Source: an uncultured bacterium
GTDB taxonomy: Bacteria > Verrucomicrobiota > Kiritimatiellia > RFP12 > UBA1067
DNA length: 42,921 bases
Assembly: GCA_902770045.1 (NCBI GenBank)
Contig: CACXRO010000007.1
Span: 1 to 42,921, forward strand
Direction: 5' to 3'
Shown here: in pieces, positions 7,523 through 15,413 of the stretch
How the letters are laid out: the number at the start of each line of letters is the position of its first letter
How positions within the stretch are numbered: the first letter of the stretch is position 1
The notes under the pieces: model-generated
The model's database searches: none
What the model was told of the DNA's origin: nothing
What the model saw: the letters and a program-made list of their open reading frames with translations, nothing else
Program-made: the position numbers and the translations under genes

Positions 7523-7550
7523 TTGAACCTTTTGCGTGGTATGCGATACT
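7523..7550 (+). promoter_or_regulatory. Promoter of the sigma-LamG gene
   Basis: TTGAAC (7523-7528) and GATACT (7545-7550) are 16 bases apart, with TG one base before the -10 box. Predicted transcription start is about 7557, leaving a leader of about 17 bases without a Shine-Dalgarno sequence. Confidence 0.45.
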
Positions 7551-7572
7551 AATATACGAAAACATACCACGC
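7534..7572. promoter_or_regulatory. Inverted-repeat operator around the sigma-LamG promoter
   Basis: GCGTGGTATG (7534-7543) and CATACCACGC (7563-7572) are perfect reverse complements with a 19-base spacer that contains the -10 box; the right arm ends one base before the ATG. The left arm lies upstream of the predicted transcription start, so the palindrome acts as DNA rather than as an RNA hairpin. Confidence 0.6.
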
Positions 7573-7573
7573 T

Positions 7574-10500
7574 ATGGATATTGTCGAAGAGCTGAGGAAT
7601 AACCGAGAAAACGGCGCAAAAAGGCTGGAAATCGAGTACAAGGTCGGTCTTATGACCATGGCCAGGCGTTTTTATGTCGACGAGACGGACGCCGAAGAGC
7701 TCGTGAACCGCACCTTCGCCGCCGTGGTCGACGGCATTGACGGCTATCTCGCGCGGTCGGCCTTCTTCACTTGGATGTGTCAGATCATGTCCAACATCTA
7801 CGCCGCCGACATGCGCAGGAAATCCAACAGCACCGTCACTTATCCCGGCGAAGTGCCGGACATGACCGACGAGGCCGGGGTAAGCCGCATATTCGACAAC
7901 ATTGACGCTTCGATCGTCCGCACGGCGGTGGAGAAGCTGCCGAAGGAAATGCGCGAGGTCATTTTGCTGCACTATTTTGCGGACATGTCCATCCCCCAGA
8001 TCGCCAAGTTCATCAGCATCCCGGCCGGAACCATAAAAAGCCGTCTCCACTATGCCCGCAAGGCGCTGGCGGCGAAGCTCGTGGGCAAGGCGAAGAAACC
8101 CGGTGTAAAGGCGCTCATCCTCGCGCTCGCGCTCTCGGCGCTGGCGGCGGTGGGTGCAGTCGGCGTAGTGGCGATCCGCTCCGCGGCAGCGCCAGAGACA
8201 GAGGAAGCCGAGGTTGTTTTTAACGCAAAGAGCACAGAGAACACAGAGGGTTCTTTGGAAACCAATGGGGACAGTCCCCAGCAATCTGAGGCGATAACTG
8301 ATAATTCTGAAGCAAATAACGAGGAAAACGCCATGAGCAACTCAATGCAGAAGGTATCAATGATCAAGACGCTTGCCGCTGCGGCGGCGCTGACTGCCGG
8401 CGCGGTGCTGGCGGCCGATCCGGGCGCGATCGAAGTCGTCGCCAGCAATTTCAGCACGGGGGAGTTCACCCTGCGCGTCCCAGCCTCTGAAAAGCCGCTG
8501 GAGCTCTACTGGGCGGCCGCGTGGGCGGACGACACGGCGGACTACGCCCAGTGGCGCGCGCCGGTCTTTCTTTCTAATATCCCCGCCGGCACGACGGAGG
8601 TGACCGTCACGGTCCCGGGCTTCAGTCCGGACGCGGCCTCGCGCTTCTTCCTCGCCGATCCCGACAACGCCGTGGTGACGCGGCCCGTCACCGTGATTGG
8701 CGGCAAGGACAGTTCCGGACATTTCAACTCGGCATTCGTGACCGGGCTCCATCCCAACTACGACTGGAAATACGACCTTGTCTTTGATGTGCCGGAGTTC
8801 GCCAGCGACCACCAGGCCTGGCTCCTCTGCCACCGCAACAGCAACGGCAATAATAATTCGCTCCTTCATTTCATCGTGCGCGCTTCCAACGACAAGAGAG
8901 TGCGTTTCGGCCACGGCTCGCATCACTCCATATATTCGACACCTACGATTGAGGCGGGTGTCAAGTATCAAGCGGCCATCAACGGGCGGGTCTGTGTGGT
9001 TTCCAATCTTGCCGACAATGTTCTCTTCGACACCTTGACGGCAAACGCGTCCATCCAGAACTACGGCGAATACTGGTTCTGGTTCGGCGCGTCGAGCGGC
9101 GCCAACGGCAAGAACTACAACACCGGCGACGGTTGCTCCTTCGCGCGGGTCTATTCGTTCAGGGCGTGGAACGGCTCGGGTGAGCTGGTGGGCGACTTCC
9201 GCCCGATGGTGACGAACAGCGTGGCCGGCTATTTCGACCTCGTGACGCGGCGGTTCTTCCAGTCCGGCGACGGGGTTACCGCAGGCGAGACGCACGTGTT
9301 CACGCCTTATGTCGCCTCCGCCGAGACGCAGCACGTCGATTCGCTCGTCGCGCACCTAGGCGCCCTGGTCGCCGTTTCGCCGGCGCTGGAGGTCGGTCTG
9401 GTCGAATGCGTGTCTGAAAGCCTGCCGTTCGTTATCGGCGGGATTCCGCTTTACGGCAGAAAATCAGTCGATGTCGGCGGCAGCGTAACCTTCAGCGTCC
9501 CGACGGAAAAGTTCATCTGGTGGGACGAAGCGACCAGAATGTCGTACCGCGTCGCCTCGGCAGGACTGCGCATCGACACCTACGACGCCAACAACGACGA
9601 GTTCGTCGTCGGGACGCCGCAGCCCGGACTCAGGAGCTATACCTTTACCCGCAACTCAGACACCGACGGTGTGCGGGTCGTCTGCCTCTGGGACGCGGAA
9701 ATGCTCGTCGATCCGCCCGACGGCCTGCGGGCGGAGTGCCTGCGGCTCGTCGATGTCGCGACGAATGCAAACGGCAAGACGGAAGTCGGTCACGGACCGT
9801 TCAATACCGGCGTCCACCCGATCCCGGCGACGACGCGCGTCTTTGTCGACGTTGGATTAGACAGCAACAACCGCACCGCCCAGAACTACCTCTCTCCTGT
9901 AACCGAGCGGCGCTTCTTCGGTTGCCGCGACGAGTCGGCCCACGGCCAGGATCCGGGGAAATGGCAGTACAATTTCCAGCTCAGCCGCGTGTGGCCGAAC
10001 CAATCTCAGCCAGCGCTGCGCGTGGACATGTGCAACTACATGGACGGAGCAGTGTCTCAAACCCAGTATTTCAATATCAACAATACGGCTCGTTTCGAAA
10101 TCGACCTCAAACCGACGACCGTCCGCCTCTACGACGTGCTTCAGAATGCGACGCATCTCGCCGAGATGAAGGACACCGGCTACGAGCGCTCCAGCGAGCC
10201 GCTCATCGGCACGCTGCACATCTTCGGGCAGCAGCGCCTCTCTGACACGACCGCGCCGCTCTGCGTGGACTACAACAACACGCGCTACTACACCTACGCG
10301 GTCTGGACGGACGGCGTCAACTTGTCGCGCGACTACGCGCCGTGCATCGACGCGGCAGGCAAGCCGGCGTTCTACGACCGCGTGGCCAGGAACTACATCT
10401 ACCCGATCGGCGACAAGGCGGAGTTCGTCGCGGAGTTCACGGGAACCGTAGGCACCAACTCGGTCTACGTGACGGGCGAGAACGAGAAGGGCGAGCCGGC

Positions 10501-10762
10501 GGCATATCTCGATCCTGGTGCCACAGCGCCGGGCTACTACAAGATCGCCGTCGGCAACAGCCAGACCTTCACCGCGACGGCGCGCGATGTCTTCGAGGCG
10601 AGGGTGGTCGGATACCATGTCGATACCTGGGTGGATGGCTCCGGCTGGCGGGAGGGCGCGGTGCAGAGCGGCCGCTCGGTCACGCTGTCGGGCGAGAACT
10701 CAATCCGCCGCGTCGTCTGGATCTGGAAGCGCGTCTCTGGCTCGGCAATTTACATCATATAG
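7574..10762 (+). CDS. ECF-type sigma factor - transmembrane - LamG-like secreted protein fusion
   Basis: One uninterrupted 1062-codon frame. Residues about 1-175 are a sigma-70 family ECF-like factor: region 2 near 30-75 (FFTWMCQIMSNIYAADMRRK) and region 4 near 110-170 (LPKEMREVILLHYFADMS, then IPAGTIKSRLHYARKAL). A transmembrane helix follows at about 177-198, then a polar linker of about 55 residues. At residue 254 comes MSNSMQKVSMIKTLAAAA, which itself looks like a signal peptide start, with GAGGAAAAC 7 bases before that ATG (8333). The rest resembles LamG/concanavalin-like surface proteins (FARVYSFRAWN, PMVTNSVAGYFDLVTRRFF). Two readings are possible: a membrane-tethered sigma factor with an outside sensor domain, or a fused pair where an internal start at 8333 makes an 809-residue secreted protein. 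No PEP-CTERM tail is seen. Confidence 0.75.
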   Translation: MDIVEELRNNRENGAKRLEIEYKVGLMTMARRFYVDETDAEELVNRTFAAVVDGIDGYLARSAFFTWMCQIMSNIYAADMRRKSNSTVTYPGEVPDMTDEAGVSRIFDNIDASIVRTAVEKLPKEMREVILLHYFADMSIPQIAKFISIPAGTIKSRLHYARKALAAKLVGKAKKPGVKALILALALSALAAVGAVGVVAIRSAAAPETEEAEVVFNAKSTENTEGSLETNGDSPQQSEAITDNSEANNEENAMSNSMQKVSMIKTLAAAAALTAGAVLAADPGAIEVVASNFSTGEFTLRVPASEKPLELYWAAAWADDTADYAQWRAPVFLSNIPAGTTEVTVTVPGFSPDAASRFFLADPDNAVVTRPVTVIGGKDSSGHFNSAFVTGLHPNYDWKYDLVFDVPEFASDHQAWLLCHRNSNGNNNSLLHFIVRASNDKRVRFGHGSHHSIYSTPTIEAGVKYQAAINGRVCVVSNLADNVLFDTLTANASIQNYGEYWFWFGASSGANGKNYNTGDGCSFARVYSFRAWNGSGELVGDFRPMVTNSVAGYFDLVTRRFFQSGDGVTAGETHVFTPYVASAETQHVDSLVAHLGALVAVSPALEVGLVECVSESLPFVIGGIPLYGRKSVDVGGSVTFSVPTEKFIWWDEATRMSYRVASAGLRIDTYDANNDEFVVGTPQPGLRSYTFTRNSDTDGVRVVCLWDAEMLVDPPDGLRAECLRLVDVATNANGKTEVGHGPFNTGVHPIPATTRVFVDVGLDSNNRTAQNYLSPVTERRFFGCRDESAHGQDPGKWQYNFQLSRVWPNQSQPALRVDMCNYMDGAVSQTQYFNINNTARFEIDLKPTTVRLYDVLQNATHLAEMKDTGYERSSEPLIGTLHIFGQQRLSDTTAPLCVDYNNTRYYTYAVWTDGVNLSRDYAPCIDAAGKPAFYDRVARNYIYPIGDKAEFVAEFTGTVGTNSVYVTGENEKGEPAAYLDPGATAPGYYKIAVGNSQTFTATARDVFEARVVGYHVDTWVDGSGWREGAVQSGRSVTLSGENSIRRVVWIWKRVSGSAIYII
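8223..8280. repeat. Intergenic-type repeats embedded in the sigma-LamG linker
   Basis: An A/G-rich tract (AAAGAGCACAGAGAACACAG) is followed by the palindrome TGGGGACAGTCCCCA (8266-8280). Both look like short dispersed repeats usually found between genes, yet here they are translated in frame as part of the linker after the transmembrane helix. Confidence 0.5.
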
Positions 10763-10804
10763 TCTAAAACGACAGCAGGAAATTCAACTGCCGAACCTAA
10801 CTTT

Positions 10805-10875
10805 ACACACGGATTTGTTCGCGACTACGTCGCTCACAGATGGCGAAGGTCGTAGACCTGAGCAAATCCGTGTGT
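10805..10875. repeat. Palindromic repeat with 13-bp arms
   Basis: ACACACGGATTTG (10805-10817) and CAAATCCGTGTGT (10863-10875) are exact reverse complements around a 45-base loop. The left arm plus TTCGCGA (20 bases in all) recurs exactly at 33385-33404, so it is a dispersed element. The interval 10763-10986 otherwise holds only the SGNH-gene promoter; this hairpin could also end transcription of the preceding gene. Confidence 0.6.
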
Positions 10876-10971
10876 TTACTTCCCACGAACAACGAGCCAC
10901 GCCACTCCCCCAATCCTGTAAATCCTGTTAATCATGTCAAAGCCGCATCCGCGAACCGCGAGCCACGAATA

Positions 10972-10984
10972 TGGTATAATACGC
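10972..10984 (+). promoter_or_regulatory. Extended -10 promoter with ACGC, SGNH hydrolase gene
   Basis: TGGTATAAT followed by ACGC; the ATG starts 6 bases after the -10 box. The preceding CACGAATA is shared with the promoter at 33485. Confidence 0.7.
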
Positions 10985-10986
10985 GC

Positions 10987-12129
10987 ATGAAAACGAAAAT
11001 GACTGCGAGTGGGATTCTCTGCATTGCGGCAATGGCGGCCGGTGCCGCCGACATCGCCGACTACGATCCGCGCATGGCCGTCGCCACCGCCAAGGTCGAG
11101 AACGGAATCAAGTGGATCGACGGCGTCCATCTGCCCATCGAAGGACGCGCCTTCGACAACACCGCCGCCTACTACGACCGGCTGCCGAAGACCGTGACCA
11201 CGAACGTAAACGCCGGCGTGCGCGGCATGCTCAACCACACGACCGGCATGCAGCTCCGGTTCCGCACCGACTCGAAGCGCATCGTCGTCAAGTGGGTGCC
11301 GGTCAACAAGAACCTGGCGATGGACCACATGCCGTCGACCGGCGTAAGCGGCATCGACGTCTACCGACTGGAGCCGGACGGCCAATGGCGCTACGTGAAC
11401 ACCGGGCGCATCCGCAGTGCCGACGGGGCGCAGCTTTCCGTCCCCTGGACGCCGGGCGACGCGTGCCTTATCAACCTGCCGCTCTACAACGGCATCAAGA
11501 GCATCAAGATCGGCATCGACGAGAACGCCACCATCTCCGCGCCGCCGCCGCACCGCTCCGGCGTCACCAAGCCGGTCGTCTTCTACGGCACCTCGATCAC
11601 CCACGGCGGCTGCGCGTCGCGTCCCGGCCTCTCGTTCGTCAACATCGTCGGGCGCGAGCTGGACGTGCCGGTCGTCAACCTGGGCTTCTCGGGGTCGGGA
11701 TGGATGGAGTTCGAGATGAGCGAGCACCTCGCCGCGATCGACGCGAGCTGCTACGTGCTGGACTGCCTCTGGAACATGGGGTTCGGCGACAAGGGCCGCA
11801 ACCGGAACGTCGACGAGAACTACGAGCCGTTCATCCGCAACCTGCGCGCCAAGCGACCGGGCGTGCCGATCGTCATGGCCGAGCAGTGCGACGTCTACCT
11901 GCGCCCGGGCGGGCCGAAGCGCTTCGGCGACAAGGACAATTTCGTGCGTGCGCTCTACGACAAGCTCGTCGCTGAGGGCTGGAAGGACCTCGTCTACCTC
12001 CGGGCCGACGAGCAGTTCGGCTACGATGGCGAGGGGACGGTGGACGGTTGCCACCCGAACGACATCGGCATGGCGGCGCTCGCGCGCGGCTTCGGCGCGG
12101 CGGTGGCCAAGGCGCTGAAGCTCAGGTAG
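10987..12129 (+). CDS. Secreted SGNH/GDSL-family esterase
   Basis: A 380-residue protein with a signal peptide (MKTKMTASGILCIAAMAAG) and a C-terminal SGNH hydrolase domain. Blocks seen are FYGTSITHGG (nucleophile serine about 203), LGFSGSG, LDCLWNMG (block III asparagine) and DGCHPND (aspartate 353, histidine 356). The N-terminal 190 residues form a separate beta-rich domain as in SGNH proteins that deacetylate or de-esterify carbohydrates; the exact substrate cannot be told. The start is placed at 10987 because the signal peptide begins there and the -10 box ends 6 bases before; a longer open frame upstream crosses the promoter and repeat and is not credible. The Hsp33 gene starts 8 bases after its stop, so the two are probably co-transcribed. 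Confidence 0.85.
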   Translation: MKTKMTASGILCIAAMAAGAADIADYDPRMAVATAKVENGIKWIDGVHLPIEGRAFDNTAAYYDRLPKTVTTNVNAGVRGMLNHTTGMQLRFRTDSKRIVVKWVPVNKNLAMDHMPSTGVSGIDVYRLEPDGQWRYVNTGRIRSADGAQLSVPWTPGDACLINLPLYNGIKSIKIGIDENATISAPPPHRSGVTKPVVFYGTSITHGGCASRPGLSFVNIVGRELDVPVVNLGFSGSGWMEFEMSEHLAAIDASCYVLDCLWNMGFGDKGRNRNVDENYEPFIRNLRAKRPGVPIVMAEQCDVYLRPGGPKRFGDKDNFVRALYDKLVAEGWKDLVYLRADEQFGYDGEGTVDGCHPNDIGMAALARGFGAAVAKALKLR

Positions 12130-12137
12130 GCGCGGCG

Positions 12138-12917
12138 ATGGAGAACTGCCGCGAGGAGTGGTACGACGCCGAGCGCAAGGTGTCGGTGACGGTGGCGGAC
12201 GTAACCGCCGCGGCGAACGCGCTCGTGAGCGGACATCTCGCCGGGCCGACGAGCGCGCGCTTCCTTGCCGAGGCGCTGGCGGCCGCGGCGCTTTTCGGCG
12301 CGGAGACGTCCGAGCCGGACGAGGTCGTCTCGCTCCAGATGAAGTGCTCGGGTCCGCTCGGCGGGCTCAACGTCGAATGCACCGCCGCCGGCACGCTGCG
12401 CGGCTACACCGAGAAGAAGGTGCTGGACGACTTCGACGGGCTCGGCAAGGCCGATCCGCGCAAGGTGGTGGGCGACGCGAAGTGGCAGGTGACGCGGTCG
12501 GTGCCGGGGCGGATAGTCTCGCAGGGGATCGCCGCGTCGCTGGACGGATACCTCGCCGGCTCGCTGCAGCGGCGCGCGACGATCCGCGTGGAGGCGGAGG
12601 TCGGCGATGACTGCGTGGTCGCGTCCGCGCGCGGGGTGCTGGTGGAGGACATGCCGGACGCCGCCGGCGATCTGGTCTGCTGCCGGCTTCAGGACCTCAA
12701 GTCGATCTTCGTCTCTCCGCGGCGGATTCTCGGCGAGCTGGGGCTCAAGGGCGCCGAGCTGAAGCGCACTACGCCGCTTTCGTTCGCCTGCCGCTGTTCG
12801 CAGGAACGCGCCGAGGCGATCGTCGCCGCGCTGCCGGAGGCGGAGCGCGCGGCGCTGCCGAAGCCGGCAACCATCGTCTGCCACATGTGCGGCCACGCCT
12901 TCACCGTCGCCATGTAG
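12138..12917 (+). CDS. hslO: Hsp33 redox-regulated chaperone
   Basis: A 259-residue homologue of Hsp33, a cytoplasmic holdase that is switched on by oxidation when its zinc centre is lost. The zinc ligands are in the expected pattern: CRC at residues 218-220 and CHMC at 248-251 in a C-terminal domain after a linker. The N-terminal substrate-binding fold is represented by LQMKCSGPLGGLNVE and by GRIVSQGI. The ATG at 12138 gives a normal Hsp33 N-terminus. A longer frame starting inside the previous gene is not used. It follows the SGNH hydrolase by 8 bases and faces thiC convergently with a 13-base gap, so no room is left for a long terminator. Confidence 0.92.
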   Translation: MENCREEWYDAERKVSVTVADVTAAANALVSGHLAGPTSARFLAEALAAAALFGAETSEPDEVVSLQMKCSGPLGGLNVECTAAGTLRGYTEKKVLDDFDGLGKADPRKVVGDAKWQVTRSVPGRIVSQGIAASLDGYLAGSLQRRATIRVEAEVGDDCVVASARGVLVEDMPDAAGDLVCCRLQDLKSIFVSPRRILGELGLKGAELKRTTPLSFACRCSQERAEAIVAALPEAERAALPKPATIVCHMCGHAFTVAM

Positions 12918-12930
12918 CCGCGGCGGAGCG

Positions 12931-14235
12931 CTATAGGCCCTTGGCGAGCTGGCGGATGCGGCGCGAGGTGCGGACGGCGCAGAACTGCTTGCCGCACATC
13001 GAGCAGTGGTCGTCGCCGTGCGCCTCGTCGGTGAACGCGCGCGTCTTCAGCCACCGCGCCTTCGCGCGCGGCGGGTCGAGGCAGAGCTCGAACTGGCGGT
13101 CCCAGTCGAACGCCGCGCGCGCGTCGGACATCGCGTCGTCGCGGTCGCGCGCGCCGGGCAGGCGGCGGGCGACGTCGCCCGCGTGCGCGGCGATCTTGTA
13201 GGCGATGCAGCCCTGGTGCACCTCCTCGGCGTCGGGGAGGCCGAGGTGCTCGGCCGGCGTCACGTAGCAGAGGAGCGACGCGCCGTAGGTGGCCGCGGCG
13301 GTCGCGCCGATCGCCGAGACGATGTGGTCGTATCCGGGCGCGATGTCGGTGACGACGGGGCCGAGGACGTAGAAGGGGGCTTTCCTGCAGACTTCCTGCT
13401 GGCGCTCCATGTTCATCCGGATCTGGTCGAAGGGGACGTGGCCCGGGCCCTCGACCATCGTCTGCACGCCGCGCGCGCGGCAGCGCTCGACGAGCTCGCC
13501 GAGGATGTCCAGCTCGCCGAACTGCGCGGCGTCGGAGGCGTCGGCGAGGCAGCCGGGGCGCAGCCCGTCGCCGAGCGAGACGGTGACATCGTGCTCCGCG
13601 AGGATGTCCATAACCTCGTCCCAGTTGGCGTAGAGCGGGTTCTCCGCCTTGTTCTCCATCATCCACTCGGCCATGATCGCGCCGCCGCGCGAGACGATGC
13701 CCATCTTGCGCTTCATCGCCGCGGGGATGTGCTTTAGGAGGAGCCCGGCGTGCAGGGTCATGAAGTCGACTCCCTGCTCGGCCTGGCGGCGGATGACGCC
13801 GATGAGGAACTTGGGGTCCATCTTCGGGATGTCGCCGAGGAGCGAAATGGTCTCGTAGATGGGCACGGTGCCGAGCGGCTTCGGCGAGGCGTCGAGCATG
13901 CCCTGGCGGATCGTCGCGATCTCGTTCTCGGACGACGCGACCGAGAGGTCCATCACGAAGTCCGCCCCGGCATCGAGCGCCACCTTGAGCTTCTCGAGCT
14001 CGTCGCCCTTGCCGGAGTGGGTCACGCTGCGGCCGAGGTTGGCGTTGATCTTGGTGGTGAACATCCGTCCCACGCCGACCGGCATGCAGTTGCGGTGAGC
14101 GGGGTTGAGCGGGATCACCGCCTCGCCGGACGCGACGGCGGCGCGCACCGCCTCGGCGTCGAGTCCCTCGTCCTTGGCTACGCGCTTCATCGCGTCCGTC
14201 ACAATGCCCTTTCGGGCCGCTTCAAGCTGTGTCAT
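12931..14235 (-). CDS. thiC: Phosphomethylpyrimidine synthase ThiC
   Basis: A 434-residue radical SAM enzyme that converts aminoimidazole ribotide to hydroxymethylpyrimidine phosphate for thiamine. Typical segments are NPAHRNCMPVGVG, LGDGLRPGC, MVEGPGHVPFDQI and the C-terminal CSMCGKQFC, the CX2CX4C site for the iron-sulfur cluster. The length fits the short bacterial form without the extended N-terminal domain of the E. coli enzyme. It is the last gene of the thiG-thiH-thiC unit and has GGAGAAAACAAA before its ATG. The upstream spacer has six 8-bp tandem repeats. It has no riboswitch of its own, so it should share the one before thiG. Confidence 0.95.
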   Translation of the reverse strand: MTQLEAARKGIVTDAMKRVAKDEGLDAEAVRAAVASGEAVIPLNPAHRNCMPVGVGRMFTTKINANLGRSVTHSGKGDELEKLKVALDAGADFVMDLSVASSENEIATIRQGMLDASPKPLGTVPIYETISLLGDIPKMDPKFLIGVIRRQAEQGVDFMTLHAGLLLKHIPAAMKRKMGIVSRGGAIMAEWMMENKAENPLYANWDEVMDILAEHDVTVSLGDGLRPGCLADASDAAQFGELDILGELVERCRARGVQTMVEGPGHVPFDQIRMNMERQQEVCRKAPFYVLGPVVTDIAPGYDHIVSAIGATAAATYGASLLCYVTPAEHLGLPDAEEVHQGCIAYKIAAHAGDVARRLPGARDRDDAMSDARAAFDWDRQFELCLDPPRAKARWLKTRAFTDEAHGDDHCSMCGKQFCAVRTSRRIRQLAKGL

Positions 14236-14247
14236 TTTGTTTTCTCC

Positions 14248-14293
14248 TTCAACCTTTCAACCTTTCAACCTTTCAACCTTTCAACCTTTCAAC
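14248..14293. repeat. 8-bp tandem repeat between thiH and thiC
   Basis: TTCAAC recurs six times with an exact 8-base period (plus-strand unit TTCAACCT; on the coding strand, GGTTGAAA-type). It fills the intercistronic gap from the thiH stop almost to the thiC ribosome site. Copy number could change by slippage. Confidence 0.85.
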
Positions 14294-15405
14294 TATATCC
14301 TGTTATCCCAGTTCTTGAAGACGACCTCCTGGCCGTTCGCCTTGATCGCTTCGTAGACTTCCTTCGGCGCGCGGCGGTCGGTGAGGGTGAACTGGGCGAC
14401 GTCGGCGGCGTGCTCCTTTTCGAGCACGGCGTAGCCGCCCGGCGTCACGCGCGAGCCGGCGCTCATGTTGTCCGCCGCCACCTGGACGATGTAGTCGCGG
14501 AAGGCCGGCGCCTCGCGGGTCGAGACGGTCATGCAGCACTGCGGGAAGCAGATGCGGAAGGCGAGCATCATCAGGTCGACGTCGCGCTCCTCGACTTCGC
14601 ACGGCGGCACGAACCCGCCCTCGACGCGGCAGAAGCGCGGGAAGGCGAACTGCACCTTCGACTCGTAGCACTCCTTCATCAGGTACAGCGCGTGCGCCGC
14701 GAGGCTCGCCGCCTCCCTGCGCCACGGCGTAAGGCCGAGCAGGAAGGCGCAGCCGAGGATGCGGAAGCCGGCCCTGCCGGCGCGGAGCTGGGTCCAGAGC
14801 CGCCATTCGTAGTTGGACTTCGGCCCGGCCGGGTGGAAGTACTTGTAGCGTTCCTGGTCGTAGGTCTCCTGGAAGCAGGTGAGGGACTCGAAGCCGGCCT
14901 CGAACATCGCGCGGTAGCCTTCCTCGGTCTGGGGTGCGACTTCGAGCGAGAGGTTGGAGAACATCGGCTTCAGGAGGCGGGCGACGTCGCAGAAGTGCTC
15001 GACCGAGTTGACCTTCGGGTCTTCGCCGGCGACGATGAGGAGGTTGTCGATGCCGCTTGCGCGGATCGCCTCGGCCTCGACGCGGATCTCGTCCAGGGTA
15101 AGGTTGCGCCGCACCGTGCCGGTGTGCTCGCGGCGGAAGTCGCAGTAGCGGCAGTGGTTGACGCAGGTGTTGCCGATGTAGAGGGGGGCGTAGACGCTGA
15201 CGGTCTTGCCGTAGTACTTGATCCGCGCGAGGCGGGCCTTTTTGCGCATCGCGTCCATGAAGGGGTACGCGGCAGGCGAGATGAGGTTCAAAAGGTCGAA
15301 CCAGTCGTGGCGGTCCTTCGCGAGCGACGCCTCGACCATCTCCGGCGTCACCTTGGCGAAGTAGTCGTCGACCTGCTCGGCCGTGTATTTCAGCAGCGGG
15401 AACAT
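14293..15405 (-). CDS. thiH: 2-iminoacetate synthase ThiH
   Basis: A 370-residue radical SAM enzyme that splits tyrosine to dehydroglycine and p-cresol for thiazole synthesis. The cluster motif CVNHCRYC (CX3CX2C) lies at about residues 81-88, and the protein also has the HTGTVRRNLT and VAPQTEEGY segments expected of ThiH. The start at 15405 is chosen because MFPLLKYTAEQVDDYF is a proper N-terminus; the frame remains open upstream inside thiG but codes for nothing recognisable. The start is 8 bases after the thiG stop with no strong ribosome site, so it probably depends on coupling. As ThiH rather than glycine oxidase (ThiO) is used, the pathway suits an anaerobe. Confidence 0.94.
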   Translation of the reverse strand: MFPLLKYTAEQVDDYFAKVTPEMVEASLAKDRHDWFDLLNLISPAAYPFMDAMRKKARLARIKYYGKTVSVYAPLYIGNTCVNHCRYCDFRREHTGTVRRNLTLDEIRVEAEAIRASGIDNLLIVAGEDPKVNSVEHFCDVARLLKPMFSNLSLEVAPQTEEGYRAMFEAGFESLTCFQETYDQERYKYFHPAGPKSNYEWRLWTQLRAGRAGFRILGCAFLLGLTPWRREAASLAAHALYLMKECYESKVQFAFPRFCRVEGGFVPPCEVEERDVDLMMLAFRICFPQCCMTVSTREAPAFRDYIVQVAADNMSAGSRVTPGGYAVLEKEHAADVAQFTLTDRRAPKEVYEAIKANGQEVVFKNWDNRI

Positions 15406-15413
15406 CGGAGATA

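Noticed and set aside
10840-10986. Longer N-terminus of the SGNH hydrolase
   Set aside because: The upstream extension crosses the palindromic repeat and the promoter, and would bury the signal peptide.
14248-14293. CRISPR array
   Set aside because: The repeat is an uninterrupted 8-bp tandem without spacers.
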